Origin: Kitasatospora paranensis
GTDB lineage: Bacteria > Actinomycetota > Actinomycetes > Streptomycetales > Streptomycetaceae
Assembly: GCF_039544005.1 (NCBI RefSeq)
Contig: NZ_BAABKV010000001.1
Coordinates: forward strand, 7,068,001 to 7,132,000
Length of the DNA stretch: 64,000 nt
Direction: 5' to 3'
The notes below the pieces were generated by a model, which worked only from the letters and a program-made list of their open reading frames with translations, did not search any database and was not told the origin of the DNA. The translations under genes were made by a program, and so were the position numbers. Below are positions 53,085 through 62,382 of the stretch, piece by piece (position 1 is the stretch's first letter; the number at the start of each line of letters is the position of its first letter).

Positions 53085-53566
53085 TCAGGCCGGCGGTTCG
53101 GCGTCGAGGTCCTCCTCGTGCACGATGTGCATGGCGGCCTCCTCCGCACCCGCGGCTCCCGCGTCGATGCCGACGTCGGACGCGAAGAGCGTCCGGTCGG
53201 TGCTCGCGTGGGCGCCCTCGTCCGGAGCGACCAGCCGCCCCGCCCGCTCCGCGCCGACCTCGCGGTCGATCGGCTCGCCCTCGCCGTCGGGCAGGTCGCC
53301 GATGCCGTCCCCCTCCTCCTCCGCGACCTCCGGCAGCTCCTGGGCGAGCCGCTGGTCGAGGCTCTCGCCGGTGCGCTGCTCGGCCCCGGTGAGGCCGGCC
53401 TTGGTGACGCCGAGCGGCCGCTCCGGCGGGGAGTACCCTCGTCCAGGATCTCGTCGTAGCCGCGTTCGTCCAGGGCGTCCTGGAGGTCCGGCGGCGTTGC
53501 GTCCGCCTGCTCCTCGCCGCTGCTGTCGAGCCGCTGCACGTCGTCCTCCGTGCGGTCGTCGCTCAT
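53085..53566 (-). CDS. DUF5709 acidic protein (one frame change)
   Basis: The N-terminus MSDDRTEDDVQRLDSSGEEQ then DALDERGYDEILDEG and, in the next frame, SPPERPLGVTKAG, ESLDQRLAQELPEVAEEEG and AAMHIVHEEDL form the usual DUF5709 protein, about 160 aa, very acidic and probably disordered. Adding one base between 53435 and 53436 joins the frames as GYSPPERP. Such proteins are common in streptomycetes near stress genes; function is unknown. The written frame of the 5' part would run on to 52892 without sense. Confidence 0.75.
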
Positions 53567-53753
53567 GGTCGCCTCCGTTCGGCCCGCCGAATTCCGAGTG
53601 CCCCCGGTCCTGTGCCTACCCGGTGGGGGCCCCGGAACGCCCCTTCCGGGCGCCGCGCCAGCCGGACGGCCCTGTGCGCGGCGCGCCGAGGCGTCCGCCC
53701 GGGGGTGTCCGCGGGCGCCCGGGCGGGCAGGGTGGGCGGGCCGGGCAGGCGGG

Positions 53754-54077
53754 TCAGGGGAGGTCGCCCTGCCAGGTCAGGGAGTCGGAACGGCCGGGCT
53801 CCGGGACGTAGAGCGCCAGCCCGACGGGCGCGGTGGCCCCGTACGCGATCAGCCGGATGCCGCGGCGGGTGCCGCCCGGGCCGCTGCCGCCCCCGGATTC
53901 CAGGTGGGCGCCGTCGAGCGGGCCGCCGCGCAGGTGCACCCGGCCGGGGGCCGGCCGGTCCTCCAGCGGTGCGCACCGGGTGCCGCTGTGGCTCCATGCG
54001 CGCACCACCGGGATTCCGTGCTCCGGGCGGCACGGCCTGTCGCCGTCGTCGGCCGGGTTCTCGGATGCGTTCGCCAT
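53754..54077 (-). CDS. Hypothetical protein (107 aa)
   Basis: A 107-aa soluble protein with a Pro/Gly-rich middle (PVVRAWSHSGTRCAPLEDRP) and a beta-like end (IRLIAYGATAPVGLALYVPE). The start at ATG 54077 is chosen because GAAGGAAG stands 5 nt upstream; the longer starts at 54152 or 54143 lack such a site. No recognisable domain. It lies in a group of stress-signalling genes; an association cannot be shown. Confidence 0.5.
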   Translation of the reverse strand: MANASENPADDGDRPCRPEHGIPVVRAWSHSGTRCAPLEDRPAPGRVHLRGGPLDGAHLESGGGSGPGGTRRGIRLIAYGATAPVGLALYVPEPGRSDSLTWQGDLP

Positions 54078-54371
54078 CCCGTCTTCCTTCGCCCGTGACC
54101 GCCCCGGGCCCTGGCCCTCGCCGGGGACGATCAGGCGGTCCATGCTCCCCAACCGGCCCCGCTTTGGCTACCACCACAAGTGGTCCAGACCAATCTGTTA
54201 CCTACGGTTCACAATCGGCCGGCCGGCGGGCCGCGGGGCCGGGATCGGGCGCCGGTGCATGACCGGCCGCCGTCCGGGCAGGCGCCCGGCGTCCCCGGCG
54301 ACGAGAGCGAGAGGAGCGCGGGTGATGGAGGTCGACGATGTGCGGGTGCGGGTGCGGGCTCGGTCGCGGGT

Positions 54372-54770
54372 TCAGCGCCCCGCGCCGACCGCGGGTGTGT
54401 GGACCCGCGGCCCCGGGATGCCGTCCTCGCCGCAGGGGGCGGGCAGTCCCAGGGCGTCCGAGGTGCCGGTGAGGGCGGCCAGGCGCAGCAGCTGCGGCGA
54501 CGGACCCTCCAGGTGGAAGGTGGCGCCCGTGCCGGACACGCGGCGGCCCGCGCGCAGCAGCGTGCCGAGCCCGACGCAGTCGCAGAAGGACAGGGTGGCG
54601 GCGTCGAGGATCACGATGCGGGGGCGGCCGAGGAGGGCCACGCCGACGGCGGAGTCGATCTCCGGTGCGGTGTCCATGTCCAGCTCGCCGGACACGTGCA
54701 GATGGGCGACCGCCGCATGGACGGTGACGGCCACCGTGAGGTGGCCGGGTGGTGCCGGTCGTTCGGCCAT
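54372..54770 (-). CDS. STAS domain protein (anti-sigma factor antagonist-like)
   Basis: A 132-aa protein with a STAS fold: VAHLHVSGELDMDTAPEIDS, then RPRIVILDAATLSFCDCVGL around the phosphorylatable position, where SpoIIAA-like proteins have D-S/T-S. Here the sequence is FCDCVG, so the usual Ser of D-S-S is replaced by Cys. The C-terminal helix is conserved (LLRAGRRVSGTGATFHLEGP). Normally it would release a sigma factor from its anti-sigma when unphosphorylated. ATG 54770 is preceded by GGAGG. Confidence 0.8.
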   Translation of the reverse strand: MAERPAPPGHLTVAVTVHAAVAHLHVSGELDMDTAPEIDSAVGVALLGRPRIVILDAATLSFCDCVGLGTLLRAGRRVSGTGATFHLEGPSPQLLRLAALTGTSDALGLPAPCGEDGIPGPRVHTPAVGAGR

Positions 54771-54855
54771 GAAGGCCTCCCTTCGCCGGGCGGCGCGCAC
54801 GGCGGCGCCCGGGACCGCAAGTTGCGGTGCTCCCACCCTAGGGGCAACGTTTGCC

Positions 54856-54882
54856 ATTCGACAACATTCCACATTCGGCAAC
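54856..54882. repeat. Two direct repeats in the STAS promoter region
   Basis: ATTCGACAAC (54856-54865) and ATTCGGCAAC (54873-54882) are 17 bp apart in the AT-richer region upstream of the STAS gene. On the minus strand they read GTTGyCGAAT. Candidate activator or sigma-factor binding sites. Confidence 0.4.
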
Positions 54883-54906
54883 GATCGCCGGCCGGCCCCG
54901 GAGCGG

Positions 54907-55395
54907 TCAGGCCGTCCGTGCCGCCGCCGGCCCTGCGGCGTCGCCCGCCGTCTGCCGGACGGTGGCCGTCCGGAAGGCCTTCAGGCCGGTCACCAGGGCC
55001 CGGCGGTCGGCCGCCGGCATGGCGTCCAGTACCTCGGCGAGCGCCTGCTCCCGGGCGGTGCGCAGCTCGTCCAGGAAGGCCAGCCCGGCAGCGGTGAGGT
55101 GCAGCTGCAGCTCGCGCCGGCTGGTCGTGCTGGCGCTGCGCTGGACGAGCCCGATCGCCTCCAGCCGGTCGCACAGCCGGCTGACCGAGGACGGGCGCGA
55201 GTCCAGGGTCTCGGTGAGCGTGCGGAGGTTGATGCCGTCGCTCTCCGCCAGGACGTAGAGCACGCGGAGCTGGGAGACGGAGACCGGGCCCGCGGCCAGG
55301 TCGCGGCCGCCGCCCCAGAGCACCTCCAGCAGTTCCACCACGGACGATGCGGTCGTCGCGTCGTCGCGGCCCGGGAACGGGGAGGCGGGGTCCAT
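54907..55395 (-). CDS. MarR family transcriptional regulator
   Basis: A 162-aa winged-helix regulator: VSVSQLRVLYVLAESDGINL, then LTETLDSRPSSVSRLCDRLE (recognition helix) and RELQLHLTAAGLAFLDELRT (wing and dimer helix). MarR proteins bind palindromes as dimers and respond to phenolic or oxidative signals. It is divergent from the PP2C phosphatase at 55478, across 82 bp, so it may control that gene and itself. Start ATG 55395. Confidence 0.9.
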   Translation of the reverse strand: MDPASPFPGRDDATTASSVVELLEVLWGGGRDLAAGPVSVSQLRVLYVLAESDGINLRTLTETLDSRPSSVSRLCDRLEAIGLVQRSASTTSRRELQLHLTAAGLAFLDELRTAREQALAEVLDAMPAADRRALVTGLKAFRTATVRQTAGDAAGPAAARTA

Positions 55396-55477
55396 GGCTC
55401 CATCCTGGCATCCCCGTCCCGGCGGGCGGCAACCCGTCGGCCGAATCCGCCGGCGTGCGGACGGGAGGGGATCGCGG

Positions 55478-56704
55478 ATGACGGCCGACCTGTCCGCGGT
55501 CGAGCGCGCGCTGCGCGCCGCCGCCCCCTACGCGCTGCTCGACGCCACGCGCGCGGTCCTCACCCGCCGGTACGGCGTGCGCACTGTCGAACTGCTGCTC
55601 GCCGACTACAGCCTGACGGTGCTCCAGCGGGTCACCGACCTCCCGCACACCGCCCGGCCGCTCGCCGTGCACACCGGCGCGTCCGGGCGGGCTTTCGGGT
55701 CCCAGCAGCCCTGCACGGAGCCCGCACCCGGGCCCGGCGGCGGCCACGGCGGCGACGGCGACGGCGGCGGCACGGTGGTGGTGCACCTGCCGGTCACCGT
55801 GCGGGGCGACCGCCTCGGCGTCCTGAGCCTCGGTGTGGACAGCGCCGAGCTCACCCCGCAGCGGCAGGAGGAGTTCCGCGAGATCGCGGAGATCCTCGGT
55901 CACCACATCCTCGTCGCCGAGCGGGACACCGACCTCTACCTCCAGGCCCGCCGCAAGGACCGCCTCACCCTGGCCGCCGAGATGCAGTGGCAGCTGCTGC
56001 CGGCCCGTGCCTGCACCCGTGAGGAGTACGCCATCGGCGCCCAGCTGGAGCCCGCCTACGCCATCCACGGGGACAACTTCGACTGGTCGGCCACCGAGGA
56101 CCGGCTCACCCTGACCATCACCAACGGCATGGGCGAGGGCATCGACGCCTCGCTGCTCACCAACCTCGCCATCAACGCGCTGCGCAACGCGCGCCGCGCG
56201 GGTGTCGACATCGCCGACCAGGCGGCCCTGGCCGACCAGGCGGTCTGGGGCCAGTACCGGGGCGAGGCCCACGTCTCCGTCCTCCTCCTGGAGTTCCACC
56301 TGGACACCGGCCTGGTCGAGATCGTCGACGCCGGCTCCCCGCAACTGCTGCGGCTGCGGGACGGCGCCGTCCGGCACATCCCGTTCGAGGCGCAGCTGCC
56401 GCTGGGCCTGGCCGACGACACCCCGTACGAGGCGCAGCGCATCCGGGTGGAGCGCGGCGACCGGCTGATCTTCGTCAGCGACGGCGTGCACGCCGTCGCC
56501 TCGAAGGCGGGCGAGGCCTACGGCGCGACGGCGCTGGCCCGCGCCATCCTGGCGACCCGGCTGCTGCCGGCCGCCGAGGTGCCCCGCGGGATCCTGACCG
56601 AACTCGCCGCCCACCGCGACGACGCCCCGCAGGACGACGCCCTCGTGGTGTGCCTCGACTGGGCGGGCCGCCATCCGGCTCCGGCCGGAGCCCTGCCCGT
56701 CTGA
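55478..56704 (+). CDS. GAF-like/PP2C phosphatase (SpoIIE family)
   Basis: A 408-aa soluble protein. An N-terminal sensor part (about 1-150) has GAF-like features (LLLADYSLTVLQRVTDLPHT), a Gly-rich insert and a second half VTVRGDRLGVLSLG. A SpoIIE-type phosphatase domain follows: QLLPARACTREEYAIGAQLE, ITNGMGEGIDASLLTNLAIN, VEIVDAGSPQLLRLRDGAVR, LIFVSDGVHAVASKAG and DDAPQDDALVVCLD. Compared with the paralogue at 51801, the first metal Asp motif (xGDV/GHG) reads TNGMGEGIDAS, so one acidic residue differs. Cytoplasmic; may act on the STAS protein nearby. Confidence 0.88.
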   Translation: MTADLSAVERALRAAAPYALLDATRAVLTRRYGVRTVELLLADYSLTVLQRVTDLPHTARPLAVHTGASGRAFGSQQPCTEPAPGPGGGHGGDGDGGGTVVVHLPVTVRGDRLGVLSLGVDSAELTPQRQEEFREIAEILGHHILVAERDTDLYLQARRKDRLTLAAEMQWQLLPARACTREEYAIGAQLEPAYAIHGDNFDWSATEDRLTLTITNGMGEGIDASLLTNLAINALRNARRAGVDIADQAALADQAVWGQYRGEAHVSVLLLEFHLDTGLVEIVDAGSPQLLRLRDGAVRHIPFEAQLPLGLADDTPYEAQRIRVERGDRLIFVSDGVHAVASKAGEAYGATALARAILATRLLPAAEVPRGILTELAAHRDDAPQDDALVVCLDWAGRHPAPAGALPV

Positions 56705-56839
56705 CCTCCCGGGGCGGGCCCCGATCGGACCAGTGGGACGTGCGCTGCGCCGCCCCGGCTGATGAGCTGCCCTCGAACTGTCCGGATCGCCGGAACCGCC
56801 CGGACCGCGGTCGGCGGCGCCGGGAACGGAGGCGGGACG

Positions 56840-57250
56840 ATGCCGAACGCGGTGAAGAGCGGGGGCGACCGCAACGCGCTGGCCAGCGGCGTGGTGGCGG
56901 TCGCCGCCGTGATGCTGCTGCTCGCGGGTGTGCTCAACCTGTTCCGCGGCATCATGGCGATCACCGACGATCCGGTGTTCGCCCCCGCTCCGGACTACGC
57001 CTTCCGGTTCAGCCTGACCGCCTGGGGCTGGATCCACGTGGTGCTCGCCGTGATCGCCGTCCTGGTCGGGCTCGGCCTGTTCCGGCTCGCGCGGTGGGCG
57101 CGGGTCGCGGGCATCGTCATCACCGCTCTGCTGATCATCGCGAACTTCCTCTCCATTCCGGCCTACCCGCTCTGGTCGATCATCGTCATCGGCGCCGCCA
57201 CCATCGCCCTGTGGGGCCTGTGCACCGTCCGCCGCGAGCCCGTCGGCTGA
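56840..57250 (+). CDS. DUF7144 family membrane protein
   Basis: A 136-aa protein with four membrane helices, a pattern typical of DUF7144: VVAVAAVMLLLAGVLNLFRG, RFSLTAWGWIHVVLAVIAVL, WARVAGIVITALLIIANFLS and PLWSIIVIGAATIALWGL. The second helix contains the WGWIH signature. ATG 56840 is preceded by GGAGGCGGG. Function is unknown; such proteins are often stress-associated in actinobacteria. Confidence 0.85.
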   Translation: MPNAVKSGGDRNALASGVVAVAAVMLLLAGVLNLFRGIMAITDDPVFAPAPDYAFRFSLTAWGWIHVVLAVIAVLVGLGLFRLARWARVAGIVITALLIIANFLSIPAYPLWSIIVIGAATIALWGLCTVRREPVG

Positions 57251-57315
57251 CGGGCGGGCGGACGGACGGACAGCCGGCCGGGTCGGGCCGGGCGGGTCGG
57301 GCCGGGCGGGCCGGA

Positions 57316-59639
57316 TCAGGCGGCCGGGTCGATGGTGACCCGGAGGTGCTTCATGATCGGCTGATCGCTCTGGGTGCTGTGGTCGCTCAGCGCGCACAGC
57401 ACGTTCAGTTCGGGCATGTAGCCGGCCGCGCAGCCCCGGGGGATGTCGTAGGGGATGGCGAGGTAGCCGTGCACGGACCGCCGGCTGCCGTCCTTCGCGG
57501 TGCTCGTGACGTCGACGGGGGCGAGGTCGGCGATCCCGCGCTCGCGCATGTCGGCCCGGTTCATGAAGACCAGCGTGCGCAGGTTCTTGATGCCCCGGTA
57601 GCGGTCGTTGTCGGAGTAGATCGTGGTGTTCCACTGGTCGTGCGACCGCATGGTGCCCAGAGCCAGGGTGCCGGGGGCGGGCACGACGTCGGGCAGGGCG
57701 GCGGTGGAGAACTCCGCGCGCCCGGACGGCGTCAGGAAGACCAGCTCCCGGGCGGGCTGCCGGAGGCGGAAGCCGAGCGGCAGGCGGACGCGGCGGTTGA
57801 AGTCCTCGAAGCCGTCGAGCGCCTTGGCCATGGTGTCGCGGATGCGGTCGTAGTCCTCGATGTACCAGGCCCAGGGCGTCCTGCTGTCGGGCAGCGCGGC
57901 ACGGGCCATGCCGGCGACGATGGCCGGCTCGGACAGCAGGTGCGGCGAGGCGGGGCGCTTCATGCCGCGCGACAGGTGCACCATGCTCATCGAGTCCTCG
58001 ACGGAGGTGCTCTGGATGCCCCGCCGCTGGTGGTCCTTCTCGGTGCGGCCGAGGCACGGCAGGATCAGCGCCCGCCGCCCGTGCACGAGGTGGCTGCGGT
58101 TCAGCTTCGTGCTCACCTGGACGGTGAGCTCGCAGGCGCGCAGCGCCTCGTAGGTGTACGGGGTGTCGGGCGCGGCGAGCGCGAAGTTGCCGCCCATGCC
58201 GACGAACACCTTCACGTCGCCGCGGTGCATCGCCCTGATGGTCGCGACGGTGTCCAGGCCGTGCGCCCGGGGCGGCTCGATCGAGCAGGCCGCGGCGAGC
58301 CGGTCCAGGAACTCCTCCGAGGGGCGGTGGTCGATGCCGCAGGTGCGGTTGCCCTGGACGTTGCTGTGACCGCGCACGGGGAGGGGCCCGCACCCTCGCG
58401 GCCCAGATTGCCGCGGAGCAGCAGCAGGTTGACGATCTCCCGGACGGTGTCGACGCCGTGCTCGTGCTGGGTGAGGCCCAGGCACCAGCTGACGATGGTG
58501 CGGTCGGCCTCGCTGTACACCCGCACCGCTTCGAGGATGTCGGCCCGGCCCAGTCCGGACTGGGTCTCGATCTCCTCCCACGGCGTGGCCTCGCACAGGG
58601 CGCGGTACTCGTCGAAGTACGCCGTGTGACGGTCGATGAACTCCCGGTCCAGCGCCCGGGGATCGGTTTCGGACTGCTCCAGGACGGCCTTGGCCATGCC
58701 GCGCAGCAGCGCCATGTCGCCGCCGATCCGGGGCTGCAGGTTGAGGGTGCTCGTCCGGGTGGTCCGGAGGATCGCCATGTCCACGAAGTCGTGCGGGACG
58801 ATGGTGCGGGTCGCGGCCGCTTCGACGATCGGGTTGATGTGCACGATCTGGGCGCCGCGGTGGTGCGCCTCGGCGAGGGCGGTGAGCATCCGGGGCGCGT
58901 TGGAGGCGGCGTTGACCCCCAGGATGAACAGCGCGTCGGCGCTCTCCCAGTCCTTGAGGTCGACCGTCCCCTTGCCGGTGCCCAGGGATGCCTGGAGGGC
59001 CCGGCCGCTCGCCTCGTGGCACATGTTGGAGCAGTCCGGCAGGTTGTTCGTGCCCAGCTCACGGGCCATCAGCTGGTACAGGAACGTGGCTTCGTTGCCG
59101 AGCCGGCCGGAGGTGTAGAACGAGGCCTGGTTCGGGTCGTCCAGCCCGCGCAGGGCGGCGCCGACCACCTCGAAGGCGTCCTTCCAGCTGATCGGGACGT
59201 AGTGGTCCGACGCGGGGTCGTAGACCATCGGTCCGGTCAGCCGTCCCTGGTTCTCCAGGTCGTAGTCGCTCCACCCGGACAGCTCGGTGACCGAGTGGGC
59301 GGCGAAGAACTCCCGGCCGACCCGTTTGCCGGTCATCTCCCAGGTGACGTGCTTGATGCCGTTCTCGCAGATGTCCAGGTGCAGGCCCTTGGTGTCGTCG
59401 GGCCAGGCGCATCCGGGGCAGTCGAAGCCCGTCCTCTCGTGGTTCATCCGCATGATGGCCCGTGAGCCGTCCACCACCGCGCCCTCGCGCACCAGGAAGC
59501 CGCTCACGCTCTTCGCGGCGCCCCAGCCCGCGGCGGGGTGGTGGTAGGGGTGGAACTCCGGCTCCCCGGCGGGGGCGGGGCCCACGGCGGGCTCCACCTC
59601 GTCCTGCTGGTCACGGGCCTTGCCACGGTCGGTGGTCAC
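57316..59639 (-). CDS. FdhF/YdeP-type molybdopterin oxidoreductase (one frame change)
   Basis: The N-terminus has FDCPGCAWPDDTKGLHLDIC, then NNLPDCSNMCHEASGRALQ and DALFILGVNAASNAPRMLTA, typical of the FdhF/YdeP family of bis-MGD enzymes. The second part (GHSNVQGNRTCGIDHRPSEE, MRSHDQWNTTIYSDNDRYRG, the MGD-binding C-terminal domain) is in another frame. One missing base in the GGGG at 58383-58386 joins them as GPLPVRGHSNVQG, giving 774 aa. Members are formate-dehydrogenase-like, but the substrate is often unknown and no partner subunits are nearby. GTG 59639. Divergent from the DyP-encapsulin operon. Confidence 0.88.
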
Positions 59640-59858
59640 GGGTCTCAACCCCTCCACGATGCGGGAACGGGCGGGCGGAACGGCACGTGCGCGCAGGCCG
59701 CGCCCCCGATGCGCGCGCCCGCCGGCCGGCTCCGGGGACGGCCGGTGCCTGCACGGGCGCGCCACCGCGCGGCCGGGCTGCACCGCGGTGCCCGCGTGGA
59801 TACGCTGACGCTGTCCACTTTTGCGCGTTCTGCCCCATTATCCACCGATGGGAGCTCC

Positions 59859-60851
59859 ATGGTCGTACCCCAGCCCGTCGTCCTGCCGCCCTCCCGGGCC
59901 GCCGTCTTCCTGGTGGCCACCGTGGCATCCGGGGGCGAGGGGGTCGTCCGCGAGGCGCTCCAGGAGCTGGCGGGACTGACCCGGTCGGTGGCGTTCCGCG
60001 CCCCCGAGGACGGCCTCAGCTGCGTCGCCGGTGTCGGCTCCGAGGGGTGGGACCGCCTCGTCGGCGGACCGCGGCCGCGCGACCTGCACTCCTTCCGGCC
60101 CCTGCACGGCCCCCGCCACCGGGCCCCGGCCACGCCGGGTGATCTGCTGTTCCATCTGCGTGCCCGCCGGATGGACCTGTGCTTCGAACTCGCCCGGCTG
60201 ATCACGGAGCGGCTGGGCGCCGCGGTGACCGTGGTCGACGAGGTGCACGGCTTCACGTACTTCGACGAGCGGGACCTGCTCGGCTTCGTCGACGGCAGCG
60301 AGAACCCGCAGGGCACGGCGGCGGCCGGGGCCGTGTTCATCGGCGACGAGGATCCGCCGTTCCGCGGGGGCAGTTACGTGATCGTGCAGAAGTACCTGCA
60401 CGACATGGCGGCCTGGACAGCCCTGACGGCCGAACAGCAGGAGCACGTCGTCGGGCGGACGAAGGCGGCCAACGTCGAACTGCCGGACGACGTCAAGCCG
60501 GCGGACTCGCACGTCGCGCTCAACACGATCGTCGACGAGGACGGCACCGAACGGCAGATCGTCCGCGCGAACATGCCCTTCGGGCAGGTCGGCAGCGGCG
60601 AGTTCGGCACCTACTTCATCGGCTACGCGCGGACGCCCGACGTCACCGAGCGGATGCTGCGCAACATGTTCCTCGGCGATCCGCCCGGCACCACGGACCG
60701 CATCCTCGACTTCTCGACGGCCGTGACCGGCGGCCTGTTCTTCGTGCCGAGCGCGGACCTCCTCGACGACCTCCCCGCCGCACCCGCCTGCGCCGCCCGC
60801 CTCGGAGACTCCCTGGGCATCGGCAGCCTGAAAGGAGCCCCCGCCCCATGA
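59859..60851 (+). CDS. DyP-type heme peroxidase, encapsulin cargo
   Basis: A 330-aa dye-decolourising peroxidase. The GxxDG motif is LLGFVDGSENPQG (Asp145); the proximal heme ligand is His218 in ADSHVALNTIVDEDG; the distal Arg is 236 in IVRANMPFG. The C-terminal tail SLGIGSLKG (318-326) is the encapsulin-targeting peptide of DyP cargo proteins. It oxidises dyes or aromatic compounds with H2O2 and should be packed inside the shell encoded by the next gene. The ATG has GGGAG upstream. The stop overlaps the encapsulin start (ATGA). Confidence 0.95.
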   Translation: MVVPQPVVLPPSRAAVFLVATVASGGEGVVREALQELAGLTRSVAFRAPEDGLSCVAGVGSEGWDRLVGGPRPRDLHSFRPLHGPRHRAPATPGDLLFHLRARRMDLCFELARLITERLGAAVTVVDEVHGFTYFDERDLLGFVDGSENPQGTAAAGAVFIGDEDPPFRGGSYVIVQKYLHDMAAWTALTAEQQEHVVGRTKAANVELPDDVKPADSHVALNTIVDEDGTERQIVRANMPFGQVGSGEFGTYFIGYARTPDVTERMLRNMFLGDPPGTTDRILDFSTAVTGGLFFVPSADLLDDLPAAPACAARLGDSLGIGSLKGAPAP

Positions 60852-61660
60852 CGACCCCCGCCGGCAACAACCTGCACCGCGAGCTCGCCCCGATCACCCC
60901 GGCGGCCTGGGCCGAGATCGAGACCGAGGCCCGCCGGACCTTCCGGCGCCACGTCGCGGGCCGCCGGGTCGTCGACGTCCCCGACCCGGTCGGTCCGGAG
61001 CTCGCCGCCGTCGGCACCGGGCACCTGGCCGACATCGCCGCGCCCGCTCCCGGAGTCACGGCACGCCTGCGCGGCGCGCAGCCGGTCGTCGAGCTGCGGG
61101 TCCCGTTCACGGTCGCCCGGGCCGCCGTGGACGACGTCGAGCGCGGCTCGAAGGACTCCGACTGGCAGCCCGTGAAGGACGCCGCGCGCACCATGGCGTT
61201 CGTCGAGGACCGGACGATCTTCGACGGGTACGGAGCAGCCGGTGTCGACGGACTGCGCGCCCGGTCCTCCAACCCGGTGCTGCCGCTGCCCGCCGAACCG
61301 CGCGACTATCCCGACGCGGTCGGCCGGGCCCTCACCTCGCTGCGGCTGGCCGGGGTCGACGGCCCGTACGCCCTCCTGCTCGGTGCCGAGGAGTACCGTG
61401 CGGTCAGCGAGACCTCCGACCACGGCCACCCGATCGCGGCCCACCTCGGCCGGATGCTGGACGGTGCCCCGATCTGGGCGCCGGCCCTCAGCGGCGCCTT
61501 CGTCCTCTCCACCCGCGGCGGCGACTTCGAACTCGTCCTCGGCCAGGACGTGGCGATCGGCTACACGGGGCACGACGCGACCGGTGTCGAGCTGTACTTC
61601 CATGAGACGCTGACCTTCCGCACCTACACGGACGAGGCCGTGGTCGTACTGGAAGCCTGA
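60848..61660 (+). CDS. Family 1 encapsulin shell protein
   Basis: A 270-aa protein with the HK97-like fold of family 1 encapsulins. The N-terminus NNLHRELAPITPAAWAEIE is the P/E-loop start, followed by VDVPDPVGPELAAVGTGHLA, FVEDRTIFDGYGAAGVDGLR and the C-terminal FVLSTRGGDFELVLGQDVAI with IGYTGHDATGVELYFHETL. The protein self-assembles, usually into a 60-mer shell of about 24 nm, and encloses cargo with a C-terminal targeting peptide. Translationally coupled to the DyP gene. Full length and undisturbed frame. Confidence 0.95.
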   Translation: MTTPAGNNLHRELAPITPAAWAEIETEARRTFRRHVAGRRVVDVPDPVGPELAAVGTGHLADIAAPAPGVTARLRGAQPVVELRVPFTVARAAVDDVERGSKDSDWQPVKDAARTMAFVEDRTIFDGYGAAGVDGLRARSSNPVLPLPAEPRDYPDAVGRALTSLRLAGVDGPYALLLGAEEYRAVSETSDHGHPIAAHLGRMLDGAPIWAPALSGAFVLSTRGGDFELVLGQDVAIGYTGHDATGVELYFHETLTFRTYTDEAVVVLEA

Positions 61661-61704
61661 GGCACCTCCGCCGGTCTGCCGAGGCATCACACCCCGGGGC
61701 TCCC

Positions 61705-62343
61705 ATGAACCACCGGCCGGCGCTCGCCGCCGTCCCGCGACTCGCCGGCTCCGTCGTCATCGGGGCGGTCGTCGGCGCGGCCGTGGGCGCCCTGACCACC
61801 AGGCCGCTGGGGATCCTCACCGGCATCGTGGCGGCGGAGACGCTCTTCGTCGTGGTCGGATGGGTCGTCCTGTGGCCGATGGACGCCGCCGCCACCCACC
61901 GCAACGTCCGGCGCGAGGAGTTCCGGCCGTTCGTCGAGGAGATCGTCGTCGTCGCGACCGCCCTGTGCGGACTGATCGCCATCGTGCTGCTGCTCCTGGT
62001 CGGCGACCCGCGCTTCCGGCACGCCGCGGCCGCGGCCGCGCTCTGCGGCGTGTTCATGGCCTGGGCGGCCCTGCACCTGATGTACGCCACCCGCTACGCG
62101 TACGTCTACTACCTGCCGCCCGTCGGCGGGATCGACTTCAACACCGGCGACGCGCCCCGGTACAGCGACTTCCTCTACTTCAGCTACAACCTCGGCATGA
62201 CCTACCAGGTCTCCGACACCAGCGTCTCCACCTCCGCGCTCCGCGCCGTCGTCCTGCGTCACTGCCTGCTGTCGTACGTCTTCGGCGCCAGCATCCTGGC
62301 CACCACCATCAGCCTCGTCGCCGGCATCGTCACCAGCCGCTGA
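61705..62343 (+). CDS. DUF1345 membrane protein
   Basis: A 212-aa protein with about five helices: AGSVVIGAVVGAAVGALTT, TLFVVVGWVVLWPMDAA, VVATALCGLIAIVLLLLVG and AGIVTSR at the end. The DUF1345 core GGIDFNTGDAPRYSDFLYFS then YNLGMTYQVSDTSVSTSALR is well kept. The family function is unknown. It follows the encapsulin gene by 44 nt on the same strand and may belong to the same transcript. Confidence 0.9.
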   Translation: MNHRPALAAVPRLAGSVVIGAVVGAAVGALTTRPLGILTGIVAAETLFVVVGWVVLWPMDAAATHRNVRREEFRPFVEEIVVVATALCGLIAIVLLLLVGDPRFRHAAAAAALCGVFMAWAALHLMYATRYAYVYYLPPVGGIDFNTGDAPRYSDFLYFSYNLGMTYQVSDTSVSTSALRAVVLRHCLLSYVFGASILATTISLVAGIVTSR

Positions 62344-62382
62344 CGCGGGCCCGCGGGCCCGTCCCGGGCCTATGCTCGAACC

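Noticed and set aside
54611..59062. Open frame of 1,483 codons on the - strand
   Set aside because: It is an out-of-frame shadow of the molybdoenzyme, crosses the PP2C and DUF7144 genes in antisense, and has no domain of its own.
60179..61660. 493-codon frame that includes the encapsulin
   Set aside because: Only the part from ATG 60848 is encapsulin; upstream codons are an out-of-frame reading of the peroxidase gene.
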